The notes: generated by a model from the letters alone, not told the origin. 64,000 nt of DNA from an uncultured Prevotellaceae bacterium (GCA_900316445.1 ONCZ01000004.1:1-64000), one strand, 5' to 3'; counted from the first letter of the stretch, positions 26,127 to 35,380 are shown. Program-made: numbers and translations.

Positions 26127-27546
26127 ATTTCTTGATTTTGATTAAATCTTTCTTGATGATCATACCAACAAACAACACAATAAATCCTGTATTACATACT
26201 ATCGAAAGCCACATCGGCAGATGCTCACGAAGCAACATCATCACGACGAAGGCGACAACAGCAAAAATGGTATAATATGCTATTTCTTTCAGTGGATAGT
26301 TGAGGGGATAGTATTTCTGTCCTACGATATAGGATGTCACCATTGCCACACCGTAGCCTGCCACACCTCCCCAAGCACAGGCCATGAAGCCGTATTTCGG
26401 CACAAACAGGAAATTCACTGCCAGCAGCACCACGCAGCCGATGCCGGAGAACCACGCACCCCAGATGGTCTTATCGATGAGCTTATACCAGAATGACAGG
26501 TTGAAATAGATACCCATCATGATCTCTGCCGCCATAACGACTGGCACAACCTTCAGCCCCACCCAATAGTCAGGATTTCTGACGATATATTTCAGGATGT
26601 CAATATATCCCACCACCATCAGGAAAGCCAACAACGTAAAAATGATGAAGTATTTCATCGCCTGCTCGTACATTTCACGCTGTCCCTTGTCCTTGACACC
26701 AGAGAACACGATCGGTTCATAGGCGAAGCGGAAGGCTTGCGTGATCATCGCCATAATCATCGCAATCTTCGAACAGGCACCATAGATACCAAGCTGTTCC
26801 AGCATATCGCCATCCTTGTAGATATAGGGGAAGAGCATCTTATCAGCCGTCTGGTTCAGAATGCCCGCTATGCCGAGGACCAGTATTGGCCATGAGTAAC
26901 TGAGCATCGAGCGCAGCAACTGCCTGTCGAACACCCAGCGGAAGCCGGTATATTCTGTTATCAGACACAGGGCGAGCATCACCGTACAAACCAGGTTGAT
27001 ATAGAAGGCATAGCCCACATCCTTACCATCCATCCACGCAAAGTAGATGACATTCAGAAGAATACTCACCACGATGTTCAGCAGTTTCAGTGCCGCAAAC
27101 TTAATCGCTTTCTTCTCCTGTCGCAGATGGGCGAAGGGGATACACAGGAAGGCATCGATGGCCACTGTCAGCGCCATCACCCAGACATACTCGGGATGAT
27201 CACCATAGCCCATCACCTGACTGATTGGAGTAATAAAGATGAGCACCAGTGCTGCAAAGAGGGCTGATATGGAACCAACGCTGATGAGTGTCGTGGAATA
27301 GACTACCTCCGAGTCCGTATGTGACTTATTGGTAAATCGGAAGTAAGTGGTCTCCATGCCGAAGGTCAGGATCACCAGTATCAGGGCCACATAAGCATAC
27401 ATATTTGTGATGACACCATAGCCACCAGATGCCGCAGAGAGCTGGGCAGTGTACAACGGCACGAGCAGATAATTCAGAAATCTGCCTACAATACTGCTCA
27501 GGCCATAGATGGCCGTATCCTTTGCGATAGTCTTTAATTTACCCAT
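26119..27546 (-). CDS. Polysaccharide flippase (MOP/Wzx-like)
   Basis: 475 residues from MGKLKTIAKDTAIYGLSSIVGRF at 27546. The frame is open to 27609, but the extra residues (SSGNPGNPGKTG) are only a translated TCCGG array. About 14 membrane helices; LLVPLYTAQLSAASGGYGVITNMYAY is typical of the oligosaccharide-flippase family. It should move lipid-linked glycans across the inner membrane. No glycosyltransferases are adjacent, so it is an orphan flippase. The stop overlaps the start of the four-helix-bundle gene, suggesting translational coupling. Confidence 0.88.
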   Translation of the reverse strand: MGKLKTIAKDTAIYGLSSIVGRFLNYLLVPLYTAQLSAASGGYGVITNMYAYVALILVILTFGMETTYFRFTNKSHTDSEVVYSTTLISVGSISALFAALVLIFITPISQVMGYGDHPEYVWVMALTVAIDAFLCIPFAHLRQEKKAIKFAALKLLNIVVSILLNVIYFAWMDGKDVGYAFYINLVCTVMLALCLITEYTGFRWVFDRQLLRSMLSYSWPILVLGIAGILNQTADKMLFPYIYKDGDMLEQLGIYGACSKIAMIMAMITQAFRFAYEPIVFSGVKDKGQREMYEQAMKYFIIFTLLAFLMVVGYIDILKYIVRNPDYWVGLKVVPVVMAAEIMMGIYFNLSFWYKLIDKTIWGAWFSGIGCVVLLAVNFLFVPKYGFMACAWGGVAGYGVAMVTSYIVGQKYYPLNYPLKEIAYYTIFAVVAFVVMMLLREHLPMWLSIVCNTGFIVLFVGMIIKKDLIKIKKYA

Positions 27547-27561
27547 ATTCTTTATAATTAT

Positions 27562-27597
27562 TCCGGTTTTTCCGGGATTTCCGGGATTACCCGAAGA
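27562..27597. repeat. 9-bp TCCGGNNNN array (3-4 units)
   Basis: TCCGGTTTT, TCCGGGATT, TCCGGGATT and a degenerate ACCCGAAGA, between the flippase start and the SpmA/SpmB-like stop (TAA on the minus strand at 27587-27589, inside the array). Confidence 0.8.
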
Positions 27598-28876
27598 ACA
27601 TATACGCAATAGCTATTGCCGCGATGATACCGGCGAGGTCTGCCAAGAGACCGCAGGCGACGGCATGACGGGTCTTTCGGATGCCCACGCTGCCGAAATA
27701 GACGGCAAGGATATAGAACGTCGTATCCGTCGAGCCCTGGAAGATACAACTCAGACGCCCGATGAACGAGTCTGCTCCATACGTTGTCATCGCATCGACC
27801 ATCATACCCCTAGCCCCACTGCCACTCAGCGGTTTCATCAGTGCCGTCGGCAGAGCACCCACGAAGTCACTATTCCCACCGCAGGCCTCTACCGTCCAGC
27901 CAATGCCGTTGATAAGCATGTCCATCGCCCCTGAAGCCCTGAACACACCGATAGCTACGAGTATCGCCACCAGATAGGGGATGATGCGGACGGCCGTCGT
28001 AAAGCCCTCCTTCGCTCCCTCGATGAAGGCGTCATAGACATTCACCTTCTTCCGCATACCAGCCAGGATAAAGGCGATGATGATCAGCATCAGCAGGATG
28101 TTTGCCGTCGAGGTGCTCACCTTGTTCATCAGCACCGAGTCAAGCTGTCCGAAGCCCCAGATGATGGCAGCCACCACCACTGCGGCACCACCCAACGTCA
28201 GGAGGATGGTTCGGTTCAGGAGGTTGATCTTCTGATAGAGGCTGGTAATGATGATGCCCGCTAAGGTTGAGAAGAACGTCGCCAGTAAGATGGGAATAAA
28301 CACATCCGTCGGCTGTACGGCACCCATCTGGGCCCGATATACTAATATAGAAATAGGTATAAGCGTCAGGCCGCTGGTGTTCAGCACGAGGAACATGATC
28401 ATCGGGTTCGAAGCCGTCACCTTCAGTTCCTCAGCCTCTTGCTCAGACACCTTGTTTTCATTCTTTAATTTCTCAATTTTTTCATTTTTCACCTCATCCA
28501 GCTGTTCCATCGCCTTCAGACCTAAGGGCGTAGCTGCATTGTCGAGCCCCAGCATGTTTGCAGCGATATTCATAAAGATGCTGCCCGTCACGGGGTGACC
28601 CGCCGGAATATCCGGGAATATCCGGACGAATACCGGTTTGAGCATCCGGGCCAGCACATTCACCACCCCACCCTTTTCGCCGATCTTCATGATGCCCAGC
28701 CAGAGCGACAACACACCTGTCAGACCCAACGAGATCTCAAACGCGGTCTTCGACGACGAGAACGTCGAATCCATCATCGCCGGGAACACATCATAGTCTC
28801 CCAGGAACACCAACTTCACCACCGCAATGACGAATGCGACAATGAAAAACGCTATCCAAATATAATTCAATACCAT
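27587..28876 (-). CDS. Nucleoside-recognition (Gate) membrane protein, SpmA-SpmB fusion
   Basis: 429 residues, about 10 helices in two homologous halves. The N-terminal half (LGLTGVLSLWLGIMKIGEKGG, then NIAANMLGLDNAATPLGLKAM) corresponds to SpmA; the C-terminal half (TTAVRIIPYLVAILVAIGVFRASG, LPTALMKPLSGSGARGM) to SpmB, with Gate-domain motifs as in nucleoside transporters. Despite the sporulation name, non-sporulating Bacteroidota carry it; the transported compound is unknown. Between the halves, EKIEKLKNENKVSEQ is translated from a TTTTTCATTT-like T-rich repeat (about 28469-28500), probably a tolerated linker expansion. Confidence 0.87.
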   Translation of the reverse strand: MVLNYIWIAFFIVAFVIAVVKLVFLGDYDVFPAMMDSTFSSSKTAFEISLGLTGVLSLWLGIMKIGEKGGVVNVLARMLKPVFVRIFPDIPAGHPVTGSIFMNIAANMLGLDNAATPLGLKAMEQLDEVKNEKIEKLKNENKVSEQEAEELKVTASNPMIMFLVLNTSGLTLIPISILVYRAQMGAVQPTDVFIPILLATFFSTLAGIIITSLYQKINLLNRTILLTLGGAAVVVAAIIWGFGQLDSVLMNKVSTSTANILLMLIIIAFILAGMRKKVNVYDAFIEGAKEGFTTAVRIIPYLVAILVAIGVFRASGAMDMLINGIGWTVEACGGNSDFVGALPTALMKPLSGSGARGMMVDAMTTYGADSFIGRLSCIFQGSTDTTFYILAVYFGSVGIRKTRHAVACGLLADLAGIIAAIAIAYMFFG

Positions 28877-28884
28877 ACTGACTG

Positions 28885-28892
28885 CAAAGGTA
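28885..28892 (-). promoter_or_regulatory. -7 box for the SpmA/SpmB-like gene
   Basis: TACCTTTG on the minus strand, 8 bp before the ATG at 28876; near-leaderless if correct. Confidence 0.45.
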
Positions 28893-28978
28893 GTGCAAAA
28901 TTTCGAGTTAGCGAAAAGAAAGCGAATATATTTGCTTTCTTGAGCGTGAGAAATTTATCTAAATCGAGCAAGATGCTC

Positions 28979-29008
28979 AAAAAAGGGCACCTGCCTCAAC
29001 AGATGCCC
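28979..29008 (-). terminator. Intrinsic terminator of the 894-residue lipoprotein gene
   Basis: On the minus strand GGGCATCTG, a 6-nt loop and CAGGTGCCC are followed by six T. Confidence 0.85.
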
Positions 29009-29051
29009 CCTTCGGATTAGTATTTAAGTACTTTGATGAAAAGAAATTCTT

Positions 29052-31736
29052 CTATTCATTTGGAAGCTCTTTGCCCCTATACTGATACCAGGCTTTATTG
29101 CCATCCCAGTCATCACCGAGCTTGCCAATAACGTATTGCTGGAACAACTTCGTACCGTCCTTAGCGCGGAACTTCTTGTCGATATCCGTACGTTCATCGC
29201 ACCACTCGTAGTCAAGACCTACTGCCACCATACTGGCCACCTTACCCTGGTCTGCCTTCAGTTGGATATTCTCACCCTTCTTCGTCACATAGACGGGAAT
29301 GTTCTTACATGCTGCACGATTAGAGTATGTACCAGAAATCGTTAACCATACCGGTTCAGCGGTCTTGCCTTCCTTCCAGTTCGTATTGATCAGCGGATAA
29401 GAATTGGGGAAGCCGAGCAGGTTATGCACCTCATGGGCAGCATCCACCGAACCTATGTACAAAGGCAGTTCACCACCAGCAGCCAGCAGATGAATCTTCG
29501 TCGCACCATCTATCCAATACACGTCGAACACCACATCGTTGAAGTCAAAGTCGCTGTTCTCACCGACTGTCAGATCCTCAGCAATGATACGACATACGAA
29601 GCCCTCAGGATCATTGGGAACCTCAATAATCACAGGAGGCTGCTCTACTTCAGGCTCTGCACCCGTGACGGCAAAGATGACATCATTGAAGTCAAGGTCT
29701 GTCCAGTCCTCAAAACCAATAAGACTCACTTTGACCTTTTTGCCATCCTCGTCCGTTAACTCTGTATTGAACACGGCGGCATGGGGTGTCGTAGAAGGAC
29801 TGACGGACCACCCAAGTCCACTGGTATGGATGGCTGTATTATAATTACCGTCGCCATAGAATTCCGGATGGTTGTCAATCGTCTTCGTACCACCAGTAGA
29901 ACTGCTTTTGGTCAGGAACTCACAGCCATAGAATCCAAGTTTAGAGCCTTCTGCATAGACAGCATAAACATGATTAGCCTCAACATCAAAATCGTAGGTT
30001 CCATAAATTGATTCTGAGGAATTGTTGGTTTCGCTTAATAATTCATTTCCACTTGTGTTGTACCAACCCCATTCACCCAAGTCTATGACTTTCAGGGTCT
30101 TATAATTACCAGTATTATTCCCACTTAATTTGACTGCCGCCCTAATAACGCCATTCTGCTTTGGCCTGATAAAGTAGGTAGTAGCATCAGCACCGAAACC
30201 TCCATTATTTCCATTACCTTCCGTAAGATATGGGAAGTTTTCAATGGGATGATTTCCTGTGGCCTGATTAAAGTAAATAGGATTAGTAGCCTTACCTAAT
30301 TTAAGATAGACCTTGTTATAAGTACTATAGGCGTTTTGATAAATTGTCCCACAATTATCAGGCCCCCAACCTCCTGGTACCGCATTACTCTCAAGTATTT
30401 GACTTTGGCCGTCATTAAGTAATGCATAACCGTAAAAACACAGTTGTTCATTTTCTGCATAGACAGCGTACACCTTACCTGGGCTTACTTTAATTTTGCA
30501 AACCCCCGTAGTATTATTTGAGGGCTTTTCTGCGGGGGTTACTACCTTGTTATCTGTGCTATCCCAATCATCACCTACTTCATATACTTTTAGGTTATTT
30601 ACATCATTTACGCGAACAACTACCCACAAATATCCACTCTCAACGGCCTTTAAGTAATAACAAGTACTGCCAGCATTTAATGAGCCATTCACGCCATTAC
30701 CTTTGTAATAACTATTAAATCGATTCCCCCAAATGTTGAAATAATTGTCTTCCTCAGTTTCTGTCCTATCAAATTGCGGACTGAGAGTCGAATTTCCAAA
30801 CTTGACTCTTACCTTTCCGTCAATGACATCTTTTTCCGTTCCACTAAGGATGGTCTCTCCTGCTTCAAGAGCATACCTGCCCACTAAATTCAGGTTTGTA
30901 GCACCCGGCTCGTAGACATCCACCGGAGTACTGGGGTGCAAATAATCGACATTTGACACTATGAAGCTAATCACCATGTTAGGAGGGAAATTATAAGACA
31001 CATTCCCATTCTCATCTTCATAAACGAGGCTGTAAGTGTTTTCGTTCAGGGCATAGATATTATCCTTACACACATTCGGATCAGCCATATAACCAATGGA
31101 ATACTTCTTCAACTTCTTCACGTCAGGGTTGGTGCCTTTCTGATAATAATAATAATAGATCGGGTCACCAGAGCTCGACTGGTGATAAACAGGCGTCAAC
31201 GTGACAGGACCGCGTTCCTTAGTGACAACCGAATAACCTAATTCATTGGCTTTCCCCCTGTTGTCCTTACCCTCAGGAATCAAACCTGGGTTTATTTCAG
31301 TTCCATCTCCTACGATCTTATTTACAATAGCAGCCTTCAGCTTACTGGAAATGTTTGAGGCATCGACGGTGCCGTTCACCTGATAGACCTCGTCTTCCCA
31401 TCCCGAAGCAGCCCAAAAGGAATAAGAACCTGCATCTAAACCTGCTGCTGAGGCAGCATTAGCCCCCATAGTCATCGTGGCATTAAACGAGTAGCCAATC
31501 CTTGAAACAGAAGGCTGACCCACGACAGCACGGGTACCTGCTGAGGCCGAGCCGAAGCCCCACGTCTGGTTAGCGGCGGGCTGGCCGAAACGGGTGATAA
31601 ACGCGTTCTCATAATTCTGAACGATGTTGAACTCAGCCGTGTTCTGTCCACCGCTGAGGTCTGCATCCTTGGTGCAGCCAGCGAACAACCCTCCAAGGGC
31701 TACGGCTGCCATTACGGTCATCAAATACTTCTTCAT
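29052..31736 (-). CDS. Large LruC/DUF4842-type surface lipoprotein
   Basis: 894 residues. The lipobox LFAGCTKD puts lipid on Cys21. Residues ~40-65 carry FITRFGQPAANQTWGFG, a motif shared with two neighbours. Two related beta-domains follow (one with YLWVVVRVNDVNNLKVYEVGD ... VYAVYAENEQLCFYGY, another with GVIRAAVKLSGN ... VYAVYAEGSKLGFYGCEF). The C-terminal ~250 residues hold two acidic repeats, DWTDLDFNDVIFAV and NSDFDFNDVVFDV, the LruC-type Asp-rich motif that may bind calcium. Probably a surface-exposed binding protein. Own promoter and terminator; one of five such genes in 14 kb. Confidence 0.82.
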   Translation of the reverse strand: MKKYLMTVMAAVALGGLFAGCTKDADLSGGQNTAEFNIVQNYENAFITRFGQPAANQTWGFGSASAGTRAVVGQPSVSRIGYSFNATMTMGANAASAAGLDAGSYSFWAASGWEDEVYQVNGTVDASNISSKLKAAIVNKIVGDGTEINPGLIPEGKDNRGKANELGYSVVTKERGPVTLTPVYHQSSSGDPIYYYYYQKGTNPDVKKLKKYSIGYMADPNVCKDNIYALNENTYSLVYEDENGNVSYNFPPNMVISFIVSNVDYLHPSTPVDVYEPGATNLNLVGRYALEAGETILSGTEKDVIDGKVRVKFGNSTLSPQFDRTETEEDNYFNIWGNRFNSYYKGNGVNGSLNAGSTCYYLKAVESGYLWVVVRVNDVNNLKVYEVGDDWDSTDNKVVTPAEKPSNNTTGVCKIKVSPGKVYAVYAENEQLCFYGYALLNDGQSQILESNAVPGGWGPDNCGTIYQNAYSTYNKVYLKLGKATNPIYFNQATGNHPIENFPYLTEGNGNNGGFGADATTYFIRPKQNGVIRAAVKLSGNNTGNYKTLKVIDLGEWGWYNTSGNELLSETNNSSESIYGTYDFDVEANHVYAVYAEGSKLGFYGCEFLTKSSSTGGTKTIDNHPEFYGDGNYNTAIHTSGLGWSVSPSTTPHAAVFNTELTDEDGKKVKVSLIGFEDWTDLDFNDVIFAVTGAEPEVEQPPVIIEVPNDPEGFVCRIIAEDLTVGENSDFDFNDVVFDVYWIDGATKIHLLAAGGELPLYIGSVDAAHEVHNLLGFPNSYPLINTNWKEGKTAEPVWLTISGTYSNRAACKNIPVYVTKKGENIQLKADQGKVASMVAVGLDYEWCDERTDIDKKFRAKDGTKLFQQYVIGKLGDDWDGNKAWYQYRGKELPNE

Positions 31737-31793
31737 ACTAATCTTTCAATAAGCTTATTCTGTAATACATTGCAATATTTGTGCAAAAATACG

Positions 31794-31801
31794 AATAATT
31801 T
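31794..31801 (-). promoter_or_regulatory. -7 box for the 894-residue lipoprotein gene
   Basis: TATTTTTG on the minus strand, about 57 bp before the ATG at 31736. Confidence 0.45.
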
Positions 31802-31866
31802 CTATACCAACCAACAAAAGCCCCAAATATTTAACAGAAATTTACCAAAAGACACAAAAAAGGCCA

Positions 31867-31899
31867 GCACACAAGGTTGTGGACCACAAAATTGTGTAC
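31867..31899. repeat. 33-bp palindrome downstream of the ATPase gene
   Basis: Arms GCACACAAGGTTGTGG and CCACAAAATTGTGTAC around a central A; 13 of 16 positions pair. It is a second copy of the palindrome at 33113-33145, and both are followed by a GAGGCGCCTGCTCACGCA segment (31928 and 33179). Direct repeats of ~80 bp therefore flank the ATPase gene. Confidence 0.85.
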
Positions 31900-31938
31900 C
31901 GGCATCAAAAAGGCTTAAAATCTTAAAGAGGCGCCTGC

Positions 31939-33063
31939 TCACGCAAAAGCCCCCATAAACCACATACGAAATACCGGGTCCTCTATAAAGACACCATCTT
32001 TGCCTATATCAATCAACTCCCGGTCACGTAAGGCATTCATAATACGCGACACGTTGGATTTGCTTCCCAGATTGTAGGATTCAAGTACGGCCTTGCTCCC
32101 AAAGTCAGAGTGGACACCATTGCATACCGCACGGATGAAATTCAACTGATAGGAAGTCAACCCCTTCAACTGTTCCTCAAAGAGTCCCGAGCATTGAGCC
32201 ATGAGAGCCTCCACACCGTTTCTGAAATCCTGCTCCGTGGTCTCTGAGTCTGTCTCGGCTAACACATTCCAAGCCAACTGCTGCACGTATGAAGAGAAGT
32301 TTTCCACCGTATCACATATTCTTTTTGCCAACGCCTCAGAGATATGCTTGCCTTGACATTCAAAGCGGGAACGGATAAACGACACCCATTCATCTGTGGG
32401 AATCTTATCCAGATACATCATTTCACCGAACTGGTAGAAGGGCATCTTACGGTTCTGAAACAGATTGGTCATCAGATGCTTTTTGCTGCCGAAGAGGCAA
32501 TACGACACATTTTGCTGATGCTGCCATACGCCACGAAGCCGCTTCTGGACGGTCACCGAGTCAGAAAACTCTCCAATCTGCTGGAACTCGTCGATACAAA
32601 CCACAAGATGGAGGCCCTGCTCCTGTGCTATCAACTCAGGTAACTGGAGAATCTCCTCAGGCTGATAGTTCTGCGGCGTGATGCCCAGCGAAAGAGATAT
32701 ATCAGACAAAGGCTCCGGCGAGAAGGATATCTTTGGCGTAAGCCTAATCAGGAAACGCTTAATGTTCTCGATGATCTGCTCACTTTTCGTCGCAGTCTCT
32801 TTCATTAGGACTGAGGCGAAGCGGTTGTAGAAGTCGTACTCGCTGCGGCAGTCATAGATGTCCATATACACGATTTTGATTTCAGGATTAGCAATCTCCG
32901 CCTTCACCTTTTTCACAATTGAACTCTTACCCATCCGGCGAGGTGAAACGAGAATGACATTGATACCATTCTCGAAGTTCATTTTCAGTCTTTTGGTTTC
33001 CTCTACTCTGTCTGTAAAGTTCACGCCTTCCACAGATTTGCCAAACACAAACGCTTTCTCCAT
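31939..33063 (-). CDS. AAA ATP-binding protein (archaeal-type ATPase family, COG1672-like)
   Basis: 374 residues from MEKAFVFGKSVEG at 33063; the longer frame reads through the promoter and palindrome. Walker A is LVSPRRMGKSSIVKK (the first Gly of the motif is replaced) and Walker B is HLVVCIDEFQQI. A helical lid follows, then a C-terminal winged-helix-like region (FGSKAVLESYNLGSKSNVSRIMNALRDRELI) that probably binds DNA. Family role unknown; such genes occur in many scattered copies in Bacteroidales. Its stop codon TGA falls inside the direct repeat at its 3' side, and near-identical palindromes lie on both sides, suggesting a mobile or repeat-associated unit. Confidence 0.82.
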   Translation of the reverse strand: MEKAFVFGKSVEGVNFTDRVEETKRLKMNFENGINVILVSPRRMGKSSIVKKVKAEIANPEIKIVYMDIYDCRSEYDFYNRFASVLMKETATKSEQIIENIKRFLIRLTPKISFSPEPLSDISLSLGITPQNYQPEEILQLPELIAQEQGLHLVVCIDEFQQIGEFSDSVTVQKRLRGVWQHQQNVSYCLFGSKKHLMTNLFQNRKMPFYQFGEMMYLDKIPTDEWVSFIRSRFECQGKHISEALAKRICDTVENFSSYVQQLAWNVLAETDSETTEQDFRNGVEALMAQCSGLFEEQLKGLTSYQLNFIRAVCNGVHSDFGSKAVLESYNLGSKSNVSRIMNALRDRELIDIGKDGVFIEDPVFRMWFMGAFA

Positions 33064-33089
33064 CGCAATAACTATTAGCAATTCGGGTG

Positions 33090-33097
33090 CAAATATA
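33090..33097 (-). promoter_or_regulatory. -7 box for the ATPase gene
   Basis: TATATTTG on the minus strand, 26 bp before the ATG at 33063. It lies 15 bp from the palindrome at 33113, which overlaps the -33 region. Confidence 0.6.
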
Positions 33098-33112
33098 CAA
33101 CAAAAAATCGAA

Positions 33113-33145
33113 GTACACAAGTTTGTGGACCACAAATTTGTGTAC
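33113..33145. repeat. 33-bp palindrome upstream of the ATPase gene
   Basis: GTACACAAGTTTGTGG, a central A, then CCACAAATTTGTGTAC; 15 of 16 positions pair. Its position just upstream of the -7 box could make it an operator, but a second copy on the other side of the gene fits a mobile-element end better. Confidence 0.88.
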
Positions 33146-33178
33146 CAAAGCAAAAAGCCTGTCACAGAGACAGATAAA

Positions 33179-33203
33179 GAGGCGCCTGCTCACGCAGACG
33201 CCC
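33179..33203 (-). terminator. Hairpin terminator of the 439-residue lipoprotein gene
   Basis: GGCG-CTGC pairs with GCAG-CGCC with single-base bulges around TCAC. On the minus strand the following tract is only weakly T-rich. Confidence 0.55.
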
Positions 33204-33246
33204 CCTCCAAAGATAATTTAGTTTTTTTAAGTATTTGATGTATATC

Positions 33247-34566
33247 TTAATTATTATACCATTTTACACTCTTATCGAGAACCCAATCTGCAAACATCGG
33301 ATATACCTTCTGGATAGGATCTCTTTCAGAACACCATGAATATGTATTTGGAACAGCTATTTTCTCTGGAGCTTTTCCTGTTTCCACTGCCAAGGTAACC
33401 GAGTTGTTGACAACAACCGGAATTGACTTAGCAGCATCACCACCTGAAATATTATAGTCAGCAATGCCTAAATCAATTTTAAAATCAACAGCAGGGCGTG
33501 ATGTTGTATTCTTTCGTGTATTTACCATCACATTCGTATCAACTCCAAACAAAGCATGGACTTCTCTCCCAGCAATCGTTAAAGGAAGGGTGCCGCCTGC
33601 AGCTTGCAACCTGATGTATGCACGCAATCTATTTTGATTCAACGAACCATCCCATTCATTTGCAATCTTCACATCAAACACAACATCATTATAATCGAAG
33701 TCTGAATCTTCATCCTTACCCAAGTCTTCTGCAATGATACGAGTTGCACCATTCATATTAAACTTAGCTGGAGAGATTTTCACAATCCAATCATTGAAAA
33801 TCCAGTCACGATTGACATCCATATTTGCATTTGCATCTTGACCTATTGGATGATAACCAACGATGTCAAAACCAACATAATATGCTCCATCAATTTGAAG
33901 AATGATATAATCATAATAATAGTTACTTGAAGAAGTGTTGTGATAAGCAAACTGATTGTCGACATCACCTGTACCCATATCTACCATAAGGGTAGTACCA
34001 ATATACTTCTGATGTGTTTCATCATCAGTATACTCAGTATTATTATTAGCATTATTGAAATTATTAACATGCTCATATTCACTTGTGTTGTAATTCCAAG
34101 CCATTAACTGATTCATAACTTCACTGGGAAAAACTTTAGCTCCCGTACCATCCACTGAGGGCTGCGTACCCTGATGAACCTGTTGAACCCAATAATTATT
34201 CCAAGGAAGGTTCTCTGTATGCTGGGCATTCTCACGAACCTTTGAGAACTCTGCCAGAACTTTCGTCTTTTCTGCATCAGTCACGTTGACAGGACGTTCC
34301 CAACTTTGATACCACAGGTTTCCATTAACGTTGTGAGCTCTTGTAGATACATGCTGAGTGTAATCATAAACTTGAATAGCATCAAAACCCCAATCTTGAT
34401 CAGCAGCAGGCTGACCAAATGTATTAATAAACGTAGTCTGGAAATCAGCTTTCTTGAATTCCTCTTTTGCATTGGGATTGTAAACGTCATCCCCACTCTT
34501 TGAACAGCTTGTGAATGCAGCGCAAAGTGCGATGGCTGCAACACCTGTCATCAAATACTTTCTCAT
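33247..34566 (-). CDS. LruC/DUF4842-type surface lipoprotein
   Basis: 439 residues; lipobox AFTSCSKS at Cys21. FINTFGQPAADQDWGFDAIQ repeats the N-terminal motif of the neighbouring lipoproteins. RIIAEDLGKDEDSDFDYND, then VVFDVKIANEW, is a full LruC-type acidic block, followed by LQAAGGTLPLTIAGREVHALFGVD, also present almost verbatim in the 811-residue neighbour. The middle is Asn/Tyr-rich. Likely an outer-membrane, surface-exposed lipoprotein; the ligand is unknown. It diverges from the truncated Rpn gene. Codon and base use appear more A/T-rich than the flanking lipoproteins, which could indicate a different origin. Confidence 0.82.
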   Translation of the reverse strand: MRKYLMTGVAAIALCAAFTSCSKSGDDVYNPNAKEEFKKADFQTTFINTFGQPAADQDWGFDAIQVYDYTQHVSTRAHNVNGNLWYQSWERPVNVTDAEKTKVLAEFSKVRENAQHTENLPWNNYWVQQVHQGTQPSVDGTGAKVFPSEVMNQLMAWNYNTSEYEHVNNFNNANNNTEYTDDETHQKYIGTTLMVDMGTGDVDNQFAYHNTSSSNYYYDYIILQIDGAYYVGFDIVGYHPIGQDANANMDVNRDWIFNDWIVKISPAKFNMNGATRIIAEDLGKDEDSDFDYNDVVFDVKIANEWDGSLNQNRLRAYIRLQAAGGTLPLTIAGREVHALFGVDTNVMVNTRKNTTSRPAVDFKIDLGIADYNISGGDAAKSIPVVVNNSVTLAVETGKAPEKIAVPNTYSWCSERDPIQKVYPMFADWVLDKSVKWYNN

Positions 34567-34642
34567 AATTCTAAAATTTTAATGTTGTTAATACTATTTG
34601 GTTTAAATATAAAAAATCTCGCTTCATCATAAATTGCGGTTG

Positions 34643-34650
34643 CAAAGTTA
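34643..34650 (-). promoter_or_regulatory. -7 box for the 439-residue lipoprotein gene
   Basis: TAACTTTG on the minus strand, about 76 bp before the ATG at 34566. Confidence 0.5.
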
Positions 34651-34810
34651 CATTATTTATTTATATCATGCAAGCATTTGCATGTTAAAAAACCATAACG
34701 ATAGCGTAATCATTCGAAACTTGTTACATTTCGTATAGGAAAAAGATACATTTAATAAAACATGTAGAGAAAGATTTCGAGCTTTTCTTGTTTGTTTCAG
34801 ATATTATTCG

Positions 34811-34818
34811 TATCTTTG
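34811..34818 (+). promoter_or_regulatory. Promoter of the truncated Rpn gene
   Basis: TATCTTTG with TTG at 34788-34790, 20 bp upstream, matching Bacteroidota -33/-7 spacing. It is nearly the same as the promoter at 61291. Confidence 0.65.
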
Positions 34819-34845
34819 CAGCGTTAATTCAAAAATCAAATCACT

Positions 34846-35187
34846 ATGGTACACAAGTTAAACAAAACCAAGAAAGAATCAGCGACAATGGACAGCAACG
34901 TCAAGTATCTCAACCCCAAGGCCGACCTCACCTTCAAACTGGTGTTCGGCGAGCATCCCGACTTGGTGATGAGTCTGTTGAATGCTTTGTTGCCGTTAGC
35001 AGATGACGAACAGATCACCCACGTTGAATACATCACGCCTGAGATGGTACCCGAGAACCCCGCCAAAAAGAACAGCGTGGTTGATGTGCGCTGTTTCGAC
35101 CAGATGGGCCGCCACGCTTTCGTGTCCTTAGTGTCCTTAGTGGTTTATTTTTCGGGCGAGAAACTACGGCATTTTCTGCCAGAATAA
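34846..35187 (+). pseudogene. Truncated Rpn-family nuclease
   Basis: 113 residues. NVKYLNPKADLTFKLVFGEHPDLVMSLLNALLPL is the Rpn/PD-(D/E)XK transposase-like N-terminus. The frame reaches the first catalytic Asp region (NSVVDVRCFDQMGRH), then switches at 35107-35135 into family C repeat sequence (translated AFVSLVSLV), so the second catalytic acid and the rest of the ~300-residue protein are missing. A 29-bp segment at the junction is identical to the 3' end of the complete copy at 36384-36412. The intact promoter suggests recent loss. Probably non-functional as a nuclease. Confidence 0.8.
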
Positions 35188-35190
35188 TCC

Positions 35191-35302
35191 GTTCTTTCCT
35201 GGAGAATAATGCCTACTTTCTGGTAGTATAAGAAAAGTTTCATTTTCTCATTACACTCGTTATATTGGAACTAAAGTTCCAAATCTTTCCGACGAAATGT
35301 TA
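35191..35302. repeat. Long direct repeat, copy 1 (downstream of truncated Rpn)
   Basis: 35191-35227 and 35231-35302 recur at 36414-36450 and 36541-36612 with only a few substitutions; in copy 2 the two parts are separated by 90 bp of other sequence. The shared segments include the inverted repeat GGAACT..AGTTCC and GACGAAATGT. Confidence 0.88.
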
Positions 35303-35372
35303 GGCAATGCAGATTATCCCATCATTTTCCAATTTTTCCGTCGAAAAGTTTGGTGGTTCGGAAAATAGTTTG

Positions 35373-35380
35373 TACCTTTG
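35373..35380 (+). promoter_or_regulatory. Promoter of the complete Rpn gene
   Basis: TACCTTTG with TTTG at 35349-35352, 20 bp upstream; the leader to the ATG at 35464 is about 78 nt. Confidence 0.65.

Noticed and set aside
27547-27609. N-terminal extension of the flippase
   Set aside because: It is the translation of a TCCGG array; the family start MGKLKTIAKDT lies at 27546.
28597-28640. TCCGG array inside the SpmA/SpmB-like gene
   Set aside because: Spacing is not a constant 9 bp, and the encoded IFPDIPAGHP is the normal family sequence; only chance similarity.
33064-33165. N-terminal extension of the ATPase
   Set aside because: It reads through the promoter and the 33-bp palindrome.
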